Below, piece by piece: positions 42,846-50,699 of a DNA stretch of 64,000 bases (positions are counted from its first letter, which is position 1; every line of letters begins with the position of its first letter). The stretch comes from Conexibacter sp. SYSU D00693. Its GTDB lineage: Bacteria; Actinomycetota; Thermoleophilia; Solirubrobacterales; Solirubrobacteraceae. Below the pieces are notes generated by a model that searched no databases, was not told the DNA's origin, and saw only the letters and a list, made by a program, of their open reading frames with translations. The stretch covers positions 558,001-622,000 of the forward strand of contig NZ_CP070950.1 of assembly GCF_017084525.1 (NCBI RefSeq). Reading direction: 5' to 3'. A program made the translations under genes and the position numbers.

Positions 42846-43691
42846 ATGCCGCCGGTCGCCACCCCCTCTGACGACCTCGCCCGCCGCGTGGCGGAGCAGT
42901 CCTGGTACCACGTCCTGGACCTCCCCGGCGGGATCACCACGCCCGGGTGGTTCGACCTGCGCCCGTCGCGTGCCGTCGTCCCGCTGCCCGCCCGCCTCGA
43001 CGGCCTGCGCTGCCTCGACGTCGGCACGTGGGACGGCTTCTGGGCCTTCGAGATGGAGCGCCGTGGCGCCGCCGAGGTCGTCGCGATCGACATCGACGAC
43101 CCCGAGCGCTGGGACTGGCCGCCGCAGACGTTCGTCGCCGACGTCGCCCGCGAGGACCGCCTCGCCTTCCTGCGCGGGTTCAAGGCCGGCGCGGCCGGCT
43201 TCCACCTCGCGCACGAGGCGCTGGGCTCGAAGGTCGACCGCCGCGACATCTCCGTCTACGACCTCGACCCCGACGAGGTCGGCCAGTTCGACGTCGTCTT
43301 CCTCGGCTCGCTGCTGCTGCACCTGCGCGACCCGGTCCGGGCGCTCGACAGCCTGCGCCGGGTCTGCAGGGGCCAGGCGGTGATCGCCGACACGATCGAG
43401 GCGATCTCGACGTGGACCCAGCCGCGCACGCCGACGGCGCGCCTCGAGGGCCTCGACCAGTCGTGGTGGTGGATCCCCAACCGCGCCGGCCTCTTCCAGA
43501 TGGTCGAGTCCGCCGGCTTCCGGATCCAGCAGCGCACGCCGATGTACTTCGTCCCGACCGGCCCGGCGCATCCGCCGGCGGGTCGCGGCGACGTGCTCAA
43601 GGCGCTGCGCACGGCCAAGGGCCGCCAGGCGGCCATCGTGGCCCGCAAGGGCCTGCCGCACGCCGCGGTGCTGGCCGAGCCGCTGGGCTAG
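42846..43691 (+). CDS. CmoB-like (DUF1698-type) SAM methyltransferase, paralog 3
   Basis: 281 residues, the longest of the four. EQSWYHVLDLPGGITTPGWF, then LRCLDVGTWDGFWAFEMERR, AIDIDDPERWDWPPQTF, GFHLAHEALGSKVDRRDISV and GSLLLHLRDPVRALDSLRRV. QSWWWIPNRAGLFQMVESAG closes the fold. A C-terminal extension of about 35 residues is basic. Unlike paralogs 1 and 2 it is not beside a glycosyltransferase; it converges with an acyltransferase with a 4-bp overlap. Substrate is unknown. Confidence 0.8.
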   Translation: MPPVATPSDDLARRVAEQSWYHVLDLPGGITTPGWFDLRPSRAVVPLPARLDGLRCLDVGTWDGFWAFEMERRGAAEVVAIDIDDPERWDWPPQTFVADVAREDRLAFLRGFKAGAAGFHLAHEALGSKVDRRDISVYDLDPDEVGQFDVVFLGSLLLHLRDPVRALDSLRRVCRGQAVIADTIEAISTWTQPRTPTARLEGLDQSWWWIPNRAGLFQMVESAGFRIQQRTPMYFVPTGPAHPPAGRGDVLKALRTAKGRQAAIVARKGLPHAAVLAEPLG

Positions 43692-45010
43692 CGCGCGTCG
43701 TCGCCGACGGCGACGGCCGCCGGCTGGCCCGCCGGGACGGCAGGCCCGATCGACGTGCCCGCCGCCGCGGCGTCGGTGCGCAGGGGGAAGAAGCGCTTGA
43801 GGCGCAGCGCCGGCTCCTCCACGAGCTTCCAGCTGACCGTCGCCACGGCGATGGAGCCGGCGAGGCCCACCAGGACCCACACGACGTAGGCGTCGTAGCC
43901 CCCCTTGACGTCGAGGCCGGCCTTCGTGACGACGTCGAAGACGAAGAAGTGCCAGAGGTAGATGCCGTAGGAGACGGTGCCCAGGTGCAGGATCGGGCGG
44001 GTCGAGAGCACGCGGCGCACGGCGCCGACGGGGCCCCAGCCGAGCAGGACCGGCGCGACGAGCAGCGCGCCCAGCCCGATGTAGGCGGTGTACTCGGCCA
44101 GGAACCGCGGGCCCGACCAGATCTTCTGGAAGACCCCGGGGTCGTCGGCCTGCAGGAACAGGAGGGTGCCGGCGAGCAGCAGCGCCCAGGCCGCCCAGAT
44201 GGTGGTCGCCGACAGCGCGCGGCGCAGCCAGGCGGGGATCGAGGCGGGGTCGGTCTGGTCCCACAGCGCGATGACGGCCAGCGCCATGCCGATGGCGAAG
44301 CCGTCGAAGTACGAGACCGGCCAGCCGATGAAGGTGTTCTCGACCGTGACGAGCCCGCCGGTCGCGGCGTTGACGACCTTCCAGAGGATCGAGCAGGCGG
44401 CGAAGACGCCGAGCCCGAGGAGCTCGGCGCGCAGCCAGGGCGTGCCGCGCCGGACGAGCCAGGCGATGCCGGCGGCCACCGCCGGCAGCACGAGGTAGAA
44501 GGCCAGCTCGACGTCGAGCGTCCAGGCCTGCGGCACCGCGCGGTCGGCGCGTCCGTCGAGGTCGCCCCACAGGGCGAAGAGGCCGAACCACGACACGCCC
44601 TCGCCCGCGGACCCGGGCGTGTTCGACACGGAGGTGACGATGTCGAAGGCCGAGTAGACGACCATCGTCGCGATCAGCACCGTCCAGTAGGCGGGGAAGA
44701 TGCGCAGCCCGCGGCGCACCGCGTAGGCGACGTAGCGGGGCGCGGCCTTGCCCTTGGCGTGCGCGGCGGCGAAGGGCGAGTAGAGCAGGAAGCCCGAGAG
44801 GGCGAAGAAGACGGGGACGGCCGAGTCGAAGTGGCGCCAGACCTCCGCGGTGAAGGTGCCGGGGATGAACGTCGCCGAGAAGATGCCGGCGTGCAGCAGC
44901 ACGACGGTGCAGGCGGCGAGCCCGCGGGCGCCGTGCATCGCGCTCGCGCGTACCTCGTCCGCGCGCGGGCCCTCGACCGCGGCGATCCTGCCCTCCTTGA
45001 GCTCCCCCAC
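43688..45010 (-). CDS. Acyltransferase 3 family (OafA/YrhL-like)
   Basis: 440 residues. MHGARGLAACTVVLLHAGIF is the R-x10-H entry (about 25-40). FFALSGFLLYSPFAAAHAKG and RRGLRIFPAYWTVLIATMVV follow, then AWTLDVELAFYLVLPAVAAG and LGTVSYGIYLWHFFVFDVVT. About ten helices, with a Pro/Ala tail. GTG at 45010 is chosen because TACCTT lies 8 bp upstream; a long upstream frame into the lipid-kinase gene is shadow. It is the third AT3 protein in the window, outside the main glycan locus. Confidence 0.88.
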   Translation of the reverse strand: MGELKEGRIAAVEGPRADEVRASAMHGARGLAACTVVLLHAGIFSATFIPGTFTAEVWRHFDSAVPVFFALSGFLLYSPFAAAHAKGKAAPRYVAYAVRRGLRIFPAYWTVLIATMVVYSAFDIVTSVSNTPGSAGEGVSWFGLFALWGDLDGRADRAVPQAWTLDVELAFYLVLPAVAAGIAWLVRRGTPWLRAELLGLGVFAACSILWKVVNAATGGLVTVENTFIGWPVSYFDGFAIGMALAVIALWDQTDPASIPAWLRRALSATTIWAAWALLLAGTLLFLQADDPGVFQKIWSGPRFLAEYTAYIGLGALLVAPVLLGWGPVGAVRRVLSTRPILHLGTVSYGIYLWHFFVFDVVTKAGLDVKGGYDAYVVWVLVGLAGSIAVATVSWKLVEEPALRLKRFFPLRTDAAAAGTSIGPAVPAGQPAAVAVGDDAR

Positions 45011-45018
45011 GGGGCGGC

Positions 45019-45024
45019 AAGGTA
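45019..45024 (-). promoter_or_regulatory. -10 element TACCTT for the AT3 gene at 43688
   Basis: TACCTT on the minus strand, 8 bp before the GTG at 45010, in the 53-bp gap after the lipid kinase. Confidence 0.45.
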
Positions 45025-45063
45025 CCGCAGGCCCCGCCGCATGGCGACGGTCCGGCCGCGGCG

Positions 45064-46053
45064 CTAGGCGACGACGGTGAGGGCGCCCGGCTCGACGCCG
45101 AAGCGGGCCTCGGTGACGTCGCCGATCCAGTCGCCGTCGACCTCGACGGGCACGGGACGGCCGTCGGTCGAGCGCACGACGAGGCCGTCGACCGGGCCGA
45201 AGGGCTCGATGTGGCGGTGGTCCACGACGGCGGCGCGGCGCGAGAACAGGCGGAAGGCGACCGTGGGGATGGCCGTCGGGCGCGTCGTGCGCAGCAGGAT
45301 CCCGCCGACCTGGCCGTCGTCGAGCTCGACGCCCTCCGCGACGTGGAGCGGGAAGTCGTTGAAGTACGTGAACGGGTCGCCGTTCTGGACGATCGCGGTG
45401 ACGCCGGAGGACCGCCCGCCGTCGGCGAACTCGGCCTCGAGGCGGGGCGGGCGCACGGTGTACTCGCGCAGGAAGGTCGTGACCGCGGCGTAGGTGAAGT
45501 ACCAGGCGCCGAGCTTGGACTTCAGGCGCGGGCGGCTGTCGACGCGGCGCACGACCGAGGCATCGAGCCCCACGCCGCAGGAGAAGGTGAAGCGCCGGCC
45601 GTTGACCGTCGCGAGGTCCACCCGGCGCGGCTGCCAGTCGTCGGCGATGCGCAGCAGGTGCTCGGTCGCGTCGACGATGTCCCCCGGGATGCCGAGCATC
45701 TTGCAGAAGACGTTCGTCGCCCCGCCCGGGAGCGTCGTGAGCGGGGTGGAGGAGCCGGCCAGGCCGTTGGCGGCCTCGTTGACGGTCCCGTCGCCACCGA
45801 AGGCGACCACGACGTCGTAGCCCTCGTCGCGGGCCTCGCGGCACAGGGCGGTGGCGTGGTCGCGGCCCTCGGTGTCGATCGCGTCGACCGCGTAGCGGCC
45901 GCCGAGCGCCGCCACGACGAGCGTCTTGAGTCGGTCGCTGACCGTCGTCGCGTACGGGTTGACGATCACGAGCATGCGCTTGCGCTCGCTCGGGTCGGTC
46001 AGGGCGAAGGCGTCGCCCAGGCGCTCGAGGGACTCCGTGGGCGGCGCGCTCAT
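45064..46053 (-). CDS. Diacylglycerol kinase family lipid kinase
   Basis: 329 residues. MLVIVNPYATTVSDRLKTLV opens the DAGK catalytic domain. VVAFGGDGTVNEAANGL is the GGDGT nucleotide loop (about 93-109), and LTTLPGGATNVFCKMLGIPG is the PGGTxN-like second loop. The C-terminal beta domain includes FTFSCGVGLDASVVRRVDSR. It phosphorylates diacylglycerol or a related lipid at the inner membrane face. The ATG at 46053 is 7 bp from a TAGGAA hexamer, a weak -10. Confidence 0.9.
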   Translation of the reverse strand: MSAPPTESLERLGDAFALTDPSERKRMLVIVNPYATTVSDRLKTLVVAALGGRYAVDAIDTEGRDHATALCREARDEGYDVVVAFGGDGTVNEAANGLAGSSTPLTTLPGGATNVFCKMLGIPGDIVDATEHLLRIADDWQPRRVDLATVNGRRFTFSCGVGLDASVVRRVDSRPRLKSKLGAWYFTYAAVTTFLREYTVRPPRLEAEFADGGRSSGVTAIVQNGDPFTYFNDFPLHVAEGVELDDGQVGGILLRTTRPTAIPTVAFRLFSRRAAVVDHRHIEPFGPVDGLVVRSTDGRPVPVEVDGDWIGDVTEARFGVEPGALTVVA

Positions 46054-46096
46054 GCGCCCGTTCCTACACCACGGACACGGGCCGGTGACATCCGGC

Positions 46097-47089
46097 TCAC
46101 AGGAAGCCGCGGCGCCGGAAGAGCGTGAGCATCCCGGCGAGGACGATGACCATCACGCCGATGACGATCCAGAAGCCGAGCGGGTCGCCCTCGCCGGGCA
46201 CGTGCGTGTTCATGCCGAAGACCGAGGCGATCAGGGTCAGCGGCAGCATGATCACGCTGAAGGCGGTGAGGATCCGCAGGACGTCGTTGAGGCGGTGCGA
46301 GAGGACGGCCTCGTTGGTGGCCTCGAGGCCCTCGATCACCTCCTTGAAGTTCTCGAGCATGTCCCAGATGCGCTCGGACGCGTCGTTGACGTCGTCGAAG
46401 TAGATGTCGAGCTCGCCGGTGACGTAGCGCTTCGTGCGCTCGAGGTCCTTCAGCGCCGCGCGCTGCGGGCGCACGATCTTGCGGAAGTTGATGATCTCCT
46501 GCTTGGCGTTGGAGATGTCGCGCACGACCTCGTCGTTGCGCTCCTCGAAGATGTCCTCCTCGAGGCGCTCGAGCTTCAGCCCGATCTTGCGCAGCATCGG
46601 GAACGACGAGTCCACGAGGTCGTCGACGATCTTGTAGAGCAGGTAGCCCGTGCCGCGGGTGAAGAGCTGCTCGCGGACGTCCTCGCGCGAGGAGCAGCGC
46701 TCGAAGAGGTACTCGAGCGGCTGCAGGCGCTCGTTGGGCAGCGTGACCAGGAAGTCGGGCCCGACGAAGATGTCGAGCTCGGCGGCGTTCAGGCGCCCGG
46801 CGCGCTTGTCGTAGACCGGGAAGTGCAGGACGACGAAGAGGTAGTCGTCGTACTCGTCGACCTTCGGGCGCTGGTTGCGCGAGAAGACGTCCTCGTAGTC
46901 CAGCGGGTGGAAGTCGAAGTGCTCCTCGAGCCAGGAGCGGTCGGCCGGCCGCGGGTTGGCGATGTTGACCCAGCGAAGGCCCTCGGCCTCGACGACCTCG
47001 ACGTTGGGGCCGTCAGGCTCGGCGGGCCGAAGGGGCTCGCCGGGTGCGCGCGCCGGACGACGGAGCCTGGGCTTGGGCAGTCCAGGCAC
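46097..47089 (-). CDS. corA: CorA family magnesium/cobalt transporter
   Basis: 330 residues. A large N-terminal cytoplasmic domain (about 1-265) with an acidic strand EVVEAEGLRWVNIANPRPAD and long helices precedes TM1. VFGMNTHVPGEGDPLGFWIV holds the GMN selectivity signature between TM1 and TM2. A basic RRRGFL tail follows. It forms a pentameric Mg channel. GTG at 47089. Upstream on the same strand is the 274-bp gap that holds the SAM riboswitch of the opposite strand. Confidence 0.95.
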   Translation of the reverse strand: MPGLPKPRLRRPARAPGEPLRPAEPDGPNVEVVEAEGLRWVNIANPRPADRSWLEEHFDFHPLDYEDVFSRNQRPKVDEYDDYLFVVLHFPVYDKRAGRLNAAELDIFVGPDFLVTLPNERLQPLEYLFERCSSREDVREQLFTRGTGYLLYKIVDDLVDSSFPMLRKIGLKLERLEEDIFEERNDEVVRDISNAKQEIINFRKIVRPQRAALKDLERTKRYVTGELDIYFDDVNDASERIWDMLENFKEVIEGLEATNEAVLSHRLNDVLRILTAFSVIMLPLTLIASVFGMNTHVPGEGDPLGFWIVIGVMVIVLAGMLTLFRRRGFL

Positions 47090-47183
47090 GACTGAGGGGG
47101 TCGTCGGTCGGGTGCACGATGTCGTCCATCGTACCGTCGTCGGCTCCGGTCTCGGCCGTCTGGTGGGTCCGTTGCGTGCCTGC

Positions 47184-47189
47184 TAGGGT
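47184..47189 (+). promoter_or_regulatory. -10 element TAGGGT for the SAM riboswitch operon
   Basis: TAGGGT would start transcription near 47196, about 12 bp before the P1 stem of the riboswitch. That fits the RNA start expected for an aptamer. Confidence 0.5.
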
Positions 47190-47207
47190 CCCGGAGCACA
47201 TAGCTGG

Positions 47208-47303
47208 ACACGTCCAGAGGGGTGGAGGGACTGGCCCTGTGAAGCCCCGGCAACCTCCCGTCGCGCAAGCGGTGGGGATGGTGCCAATTCCTGACAGACG
47301 TGT
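47208..47303 (+). promoter_or_regulatory. SAM-I (S box) riboswitch
   Basis: The P1 stem is ACACGTC (47208-47214) with GACGTGT (47297-47303). Between them lie the S-box core strings AGAGGGGTGGAGGGACTGGC, CTGTGAAGCCCCGGCAACC and GGTGCCAATTCCTGACAG, in the right order and spacing. This is a close fit to the SAM-I aptamer (GGAGGGACUGGCCC, GGCAACC, GGUGCCAAUUCC). A following hairpin, CTTCGCCG (47317-47324) with CGGCGAAG (47338-47345), is the likely expression platform. It has no U tract, so control of translation or Rho-dependent ending is possible. High SAM should turn off the two genes downstream. Confidence 0.95.
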
Positions 47304-47363
47304 GGCGGGCTTCCTGCTTCGCCGCACGGGTAGGTACCGGCGAAGAACCACAGGGAGTCCCGA

Positions 47364-48626
47364 ATGGCTGTCACGAACCTTGCGTGCCGCGAGTGCGGCA
47401 CGGAGTACGAGCTCACCGCGCAGTACGTCTGCTCGCGCTGCTTCGGCCCGCTCGAGGTCAAGTACGACTTCGACGAGCTGCGCATCACCGACGCGTCGTC
47501 GCTGCGCCGCCGGATCCAGTCCGGGCCGCAGAACATCTGGCGCTACAGCGACTTCCTGCCCCTCGAGGGCGGGGTCCCGGGTCCGTCCTCGCGGATCCTG
47601 TCGCGCGCCGGCCTGCCCGCCGGCTGCACCCCGCTCGTGCGCGCCGACCGCCTGGCCGAGCGCCTCGGCCTCGGCGAGGTGTGGGTCAAGAACGACGCGC
47701 ACAACCCGACGCACTCCTTCAAGGACCGCGTGGTCGCCGTCGCCGCCCAGCGCGCCCGCGAGCTCGGCTTCGACACGCTGGCCTGCGCCTCCACCGGCAA
47801 CCTCGCCAACGCCGTCGCGGCGGCGGGCGCGGCGCTCGGGATGCCGTCCTACGTCTTCATCCCGCACGACCTCGAGGAGCAGAAGGTCCTCGCCACGGGC
47901 GTCTACGGGACCAACCTCGTCAAGGTCCGCGGCAACTACGACGACGTCAACCGCCTCTGCACGGAGATCTCCGGCGAGCACGAGTCGTGGGCGTTCGTGA
48001 ACGTCAACATGCGCCCGTACTACGCCGAGGGCTCCAAGACGATCGCCTACGAGGTTGCCGAGCAGCTCGGTTTCGAGATCCCGGATCGCATCGTCGCCCC
48101 GATCGCCTCGGGCTCGCTCTTCACGAAGATCGCCAAGGGCTTCGGCGAGTGGCGCGAGCTGGGCCTCGTCTCGGGCGACCTGCCCGTGATGCACGGCGCC
48201 CAGGCCGAGGGCTGCTCCCCGGTCGCGCAGGCCTTCGCCGAGGGCGCCGACGTCTGCCGCCCGGTGCGCCCGGACACGATCGCCAAGTCGCTGGCCATCG
48301 GCAACCCGGCCGACGGCCCGTACGCGGTCGAGCTCGCCCGCAAGAGCGGCGGCTCCGTCGAGTCGGTCACCGACGACGAGATCCGCGCCGGCATCCGCCT
48401 GCTGGCCGAGACGACCGGCATCTTCACCGAGACCGCCGGCGGCGTGACCACCGCGACGCTCGCCAAGCTCGCCGAGGCCGGCAAGCTCGACAAGGGCGAC
48501 CGCGTCGTGCTCGTCATCACCGGCGAGGGCCTCAAGACCCTGGACGCCGTCCGCGGCACCTTCGAGTCCTACGAGATCGCGCCGGACTTCGACGAGTTCG
48601 AGTCGGCCGTGGGCGTGCGCGCCTGA
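47364..48626 (+). CDS. Threonine synthase-family PLP enzyme under SAM-riboswitch control (possible O-phosphohomoserine sulfhydrylase)
   Basis: 420 residues. An N-terminal zinc ribbon CRECGTEYELTAQYVCSRC precedes the PLP beta-family fold. The PLP lysine is in NPTHSFKDRVV (Lys 120). ACASTGNLANAVAAAGAALG is the Asn loop, and IASGSLFTKIAKGFGEW is the phosphate-binding loop region. ThrC converts O-phosphohomoserine to threonine. Here the gene sits behind a SAM-I riboswitch and shares one base with a CysO-like sulfur carrier. SAM control suits methionine, not threonine, synthesis, so it may instead use the carrier's thiocarboxylate to make homocysteine from O-phosphohomoserine. I recall a Streptomyces report of such an enzyme pair (MetM/MetO), unverified here. 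Pipelines will likely call it thrC. AGGGAG lies before the ATG. Confidence 0.88.
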   Translation: MAVTNLACRECGTEYELTAQYVCSRCFGPLEVKYDFDELRITDASSLRRRIQSGPQNIWRYSDFLPLEGGVPGPSSRILSRAGLPAGCTPLVRADRLAERLGLGEVWVKNDAHNPTHSFKDRVVAVAAQRARELGFDTLACASTGNLANAVAAAGAALGMPSYVFIPHDLEEQKVLATGVYGTNLVKVRGNYDDVNRLCTEISGEHESWAFVNVNMRPYYAEGSKTIAYEVAEQLGFEIPDRIVAPIASGSLFTKIAKGFGEWRELGLVSGDLPVMHGAQAEGCSPVAQAFAEGADVCRPVRPDTIAKSLAIGNPADGPYAVELARKSGGSVESVTDDEIRAGIRLLAETTGIFTETAGGVTTATLAKLAEAGKLDKGDRVVLVITGEGLKTLDAVRGTFESYEIAPDFDEFESAVGVRA

Positions 48627-48904
48627 TGGCGGTCAAGGTCAAGCTCCCCGCCCAGCTGCGCTCCGCCGCGGGCGGCAACGGCTCCCTCGAGGTCGACGGC
48701 GACACCGTCGGCGCCGTCCTCGACGCCGTCTACGCCGCCCACCCGGAGCTCAAGGACCGCCTCTCCGACGAGTCCGGCGCGCTGCGGCGCTTCGTGAACG
48801 TCTACGTCGACGGCGAGGACGTCCGCTTCGACGGCGGCCTCGAGCGCGCGGTGCCCGACGGCGCGGAGGTCCAGATCCTCCCGGCCGTCGCCGGCGGCTG
48901 CTGA
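48626..48904 (+). CDS. MoaD/ThiS-family sulfur carrier protein (CysO-like)
   Basis: 92 residues. MAVKVKLPAQLRSAAGGNGS starts the ubiquitin fold. RRFVNVYVDGEDVRFDGGLE and AEVQILPAVAGGC closely match mycobacterial CysO (RFVNIYV-DEDVRFSGGL, ILPAVAGG). The di-glycine end accepts sulfur as a thiocarboxylate after adenylation by a MoeB-type enzyme. Here a Cys follows the GG, so a peptidase would have to expose it. It shares one base with the ThrC-like gene (TGATG). The partner is a ThrC-like rather than CysM-like enzyme, which points to homocysteine rather than cysteine. No JAMM peptidase or MoeB is in the window. Confidence 0.88.
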   Translation: MAVKVKLPAQLRSAAGGNGSLEVDGDTVGAVLDAVYAAHPELKDRLSDESGALRRFVNVYVDGEDVRFDGGLERAVPDGAEVQILPAVAGGC

Positions 48905-48922
48905 GCCACCGGCGCCGGCTGC

Positions 48923-48947
48923 GTCGCCGCGCCTAGGGCGCGGCGAC
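48923..48947 (+). terminator. Bidirectional hairpin between convergent genes
   Basis: An 11-bp perfect stem (GTCGCCGCGCC with its complement) and a 3-base loop. It lies 19 bp after the CysO-like stop and contains the stop codon of the convergent gene. No T tract on either side. Confidence 0.6.
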
Positions 48948-49853
48948 GTCCAGGGACCCGCAGGCGCCGAGGACGGTGTCCAGGGGATCCGCGACGACCG
49001 TCATGGCAGGGTCGCACAGGACTTCGTCAGCCTCGCCGTCCCGGACCAGGACGGCGACGGGCAGCTGCTGGTCGGCCCGGCTGACGTGGTCGCGTCCCGG
49101 CCCGCCGACGATCGTGCCGCTTCGGGCCAGCAGGTGGTCCGCGCCCGCGCCCCCGTCGACCACCGCGATGTCCCCGCCCCGCGCGGCGAGCACGTCGTCT
49201 CCGCCGAGACCGGCGACCGCTCCGCCGCCGTCGGTGATGCTGAGGCCGTTGGCGTCGGCATTGCCGGTGAGGGACGTCGAGGCCGCGCCCGTGACCGTCA
49301 CGGACCCGGTTCGGACGTCGTCGCCCTCGCCCGGGGCACCGTCGTTCGCCATCCCGTCGAGCGTGACGGCGACGGTCGCTCGGCCGCCGTAGGTGAGGGA
49401 GCTCGTCGTCGCGAAGTAGCGGTCGCCGCGCGACGCCGCCGGGGGCTCGTCCTCGACGATGCGCAGCGCGGGGCCGCTCTGGACCAGGTCGGCGCCGTGG
49501 TTCGGCCGCACGAGCGCGCCCTGCACGCCCGTGCGCACGACGTCGTCGCCATCCCGGAGGTCCGCCGAGAACGAGAAGGGGCTGGTGGAGCAGACCGCTG
49601 AGCCCACGAGGAGGCTGAGACACCCGCTCGAGCCCGGCCAGATCAAGACCTGGTCGGTGACCTGGACGGCGGTCGGACCGTAGACGGGGTTGCCGCTCGT
49701 GGAGAGCTGCAGCACGTTGTGCTCGCCGGCAGCGGCGTAGTACGTGATCCCGGAGGGACCTCGCACGAGCGTCGCCGCTTCGGTGGGCGCCGCAAGCGCA
49801 CCGAGCGCTGCGCCGACCGCGAGGCCGGCGAGGACCGTCTTCCCCCTGGACAT
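48933..49853 (-). CDS. Secreted protein with RTX-like beta-roll segment
   Basis: 306 residues. The signal peptide is MSRGKTVLAGLAVGAALGAL with AAPTEA as the likely cut. Two Cys pairs (GCLSLLVGSAVC) lie in the middle. Repeats of the G-D-D-V/L kind (GLGGDDVLAARGGDIAVVDG, GGAGADHLLARSG, GGPGRDH) in the last third are weak RTX-type calcium repeats. The stop codon lies inside the terminator hairpin. No enzyme motif is seen. A cell-surface or shed protein of unknown role. Confidence 0.6.
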   Translation of the reverse strand: MSRGKTVLAGLAVGAALGALAAPTEAATLVRGPSGITYYAAAGEHNVLQLSTSGNPVYGPTAVQVTDQVLIWPGSSGCLSLLVGSAVCSTSPFSFSADLRDGDDVVRTGVQGALVRPNHGADLVQSGPALRIVEDEPPAASRGDRYFATTSSLTYGGRATVAVTLDGMANDGAPGEGDDVRTGSVTVTGAASTSLTGNADANGLSITDGGGAVAGLGGDDVLAARGGDIAVVDGGAGADHLLARSGTIVGGPGRDHVSRADQQLPVAVLVRDGEADEVLCDPAMTVVADPLDTVLGACGSLDVAAP

Positions 49854-49860
49854 GCGACGC

Positions 49861-49866
49861 ACCGTA
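49861..49866 (-). promoter_or_regulatory. -10 element TACGGT for the secreted RTX-like protein
   Basis: TACGGT on the minus strand, 7 bp before the ATG at 49853. Confidence 0.5.
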
Positions 49867-49945
49867 CGAAGGTGCGCTTGACCGGCGCAAGGCGCGTGCG
49901 ACCGATGGTCGGGGAGTGCGACAGGCGGTCGGGGTCCGTGGCGGC

Positions 49946-49951
49946 TAGGGT
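49946..49951 (+). promoter_or_regulatory. -10 element TAGGGT for the hexapeptide acyltransferase/ligD pair
   Basis: TAGGGT, 7 bp before the GTG at 49959. It also drives ligD, whose start overlaps the acyltransferase stop. Confidence 0.5.
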
Positions 49952-49958
49952 CGGGCGC

Positions 49959-50699
49959 GTGCTCGGGAACGTCGCGACCGCCGTCCGCGCGCTGCGCTTC
50001 GCGCTGTGGTGCGCGGCGCTGAAGGCGCGGCTGGGGCGCCACGGCGTGCGGGTCCGCGTCGATGCCGACGGGACGCCGCGGTTCTGGACGCTGCCGGCCA
50101 TCGAGCCGGTCGTGCAGGGCCGGGGCGGGTCGTTGGCGATCCGGCTCGGGCGAGACGTGAAGCTCGGGCGATCGCTGGTGCTCGAGGTCTACACGGGGCG
50201 CGACAACGTGCTCGACGTCGGCGACCGCTCGACGTTCGAGGCGTGGTGCCGCGTGCAGCTGTGGGGCGGCGAGATCGTCCTCGAGCACGACGTCCACGTG
50301 CGCGACATCTGCCTGCTCAAGACGAAGTCGCGGCTGCACGTCGGCCACACCTCGGTCATCAGCCGCGGCGTGCACCTGCACGCGACGGGCGGGATCGACA
50401 TCGGCCACGACTGCGGCATCGGGGAGCGCACGTCGATGATCGACTCCGACCACCTGGCCGACGGCTCGGACACGCCGTTCCTCGACCGGCCCCTGAAGAT
50501 CGGGCCGATCGTCGTCGGACCGAACACCGTCATCAGCGCGAACTGCGTGCTGCTGCGCGGCACGCGCGTCGGGAAGAACACGGTCGTGGCGGCCAACGCG
50601 GTGCTCAACGGGGGCGAGTTCCCCGACGGCTGGCTGGTCGCGGGCGTCCCCGCGTCGGCCAAGCGCGCCCTGCCCGGCGCCCCCGCCGCGGTGCGGTGA
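49959..50699 (+). CDS. Left-handed beta-helix (hexapeptide repeat) acyltransferase
   Basis: 246 residues. Hexapeptide turns run from about residue 60 to 220: VVQGRGGSLAIRLGRDVKLG, IDIGHDCGIGERTSMIDSDH (the acceptor-site His region), KIGPIVVGPNTVISANCVLL and RVGKNTVVAANAVLNGG. The final LVAGVPASAKR is typical of WbbJ/maltose-type O-acetyltransferases. It transfers acetyl (or another acyl) from CoA to a sugar. The stop overlaps the ligD GTG by 4 bp, an odd partner for a repair ligase. Confidence 0.85.
   Translation: MLGNVATAVRALRFALWCAALKARLGRHGVRVRVDADGTPRFWTLPAIEPVVQGRGGSLAIRLGRDVKLGRSLVLEVYTGRDNVLDVGDRSTFEAWCRVQLWGGEIVLEHDVHVRDICLLKTKSRLHVGHTSVISRGVHLHATGGIDIGHDCGIGERTSMIDSDHLADGSDTPFLDRPLKIGPIVVGPNTVISANCVLLRGTRVGKNTVVAANAVLNGGEFPDGWLVAGVPASAKRALPGAPAAVR

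Noticed and set aside
40167-45020. 1617-residue antisense frame opposite relA and neighbours
   Set aside because: It is opposite well-conserved genes, has no domain, and arises from GC-rich codon bias. Only its last part is the real acyltransferase.
47013-48194. Antisense gene opposite the riboswitch and ThrC-like gene
   Set aside because: No recognisable domain, and it runs across the aptamer, whose conservation explains the sequence.
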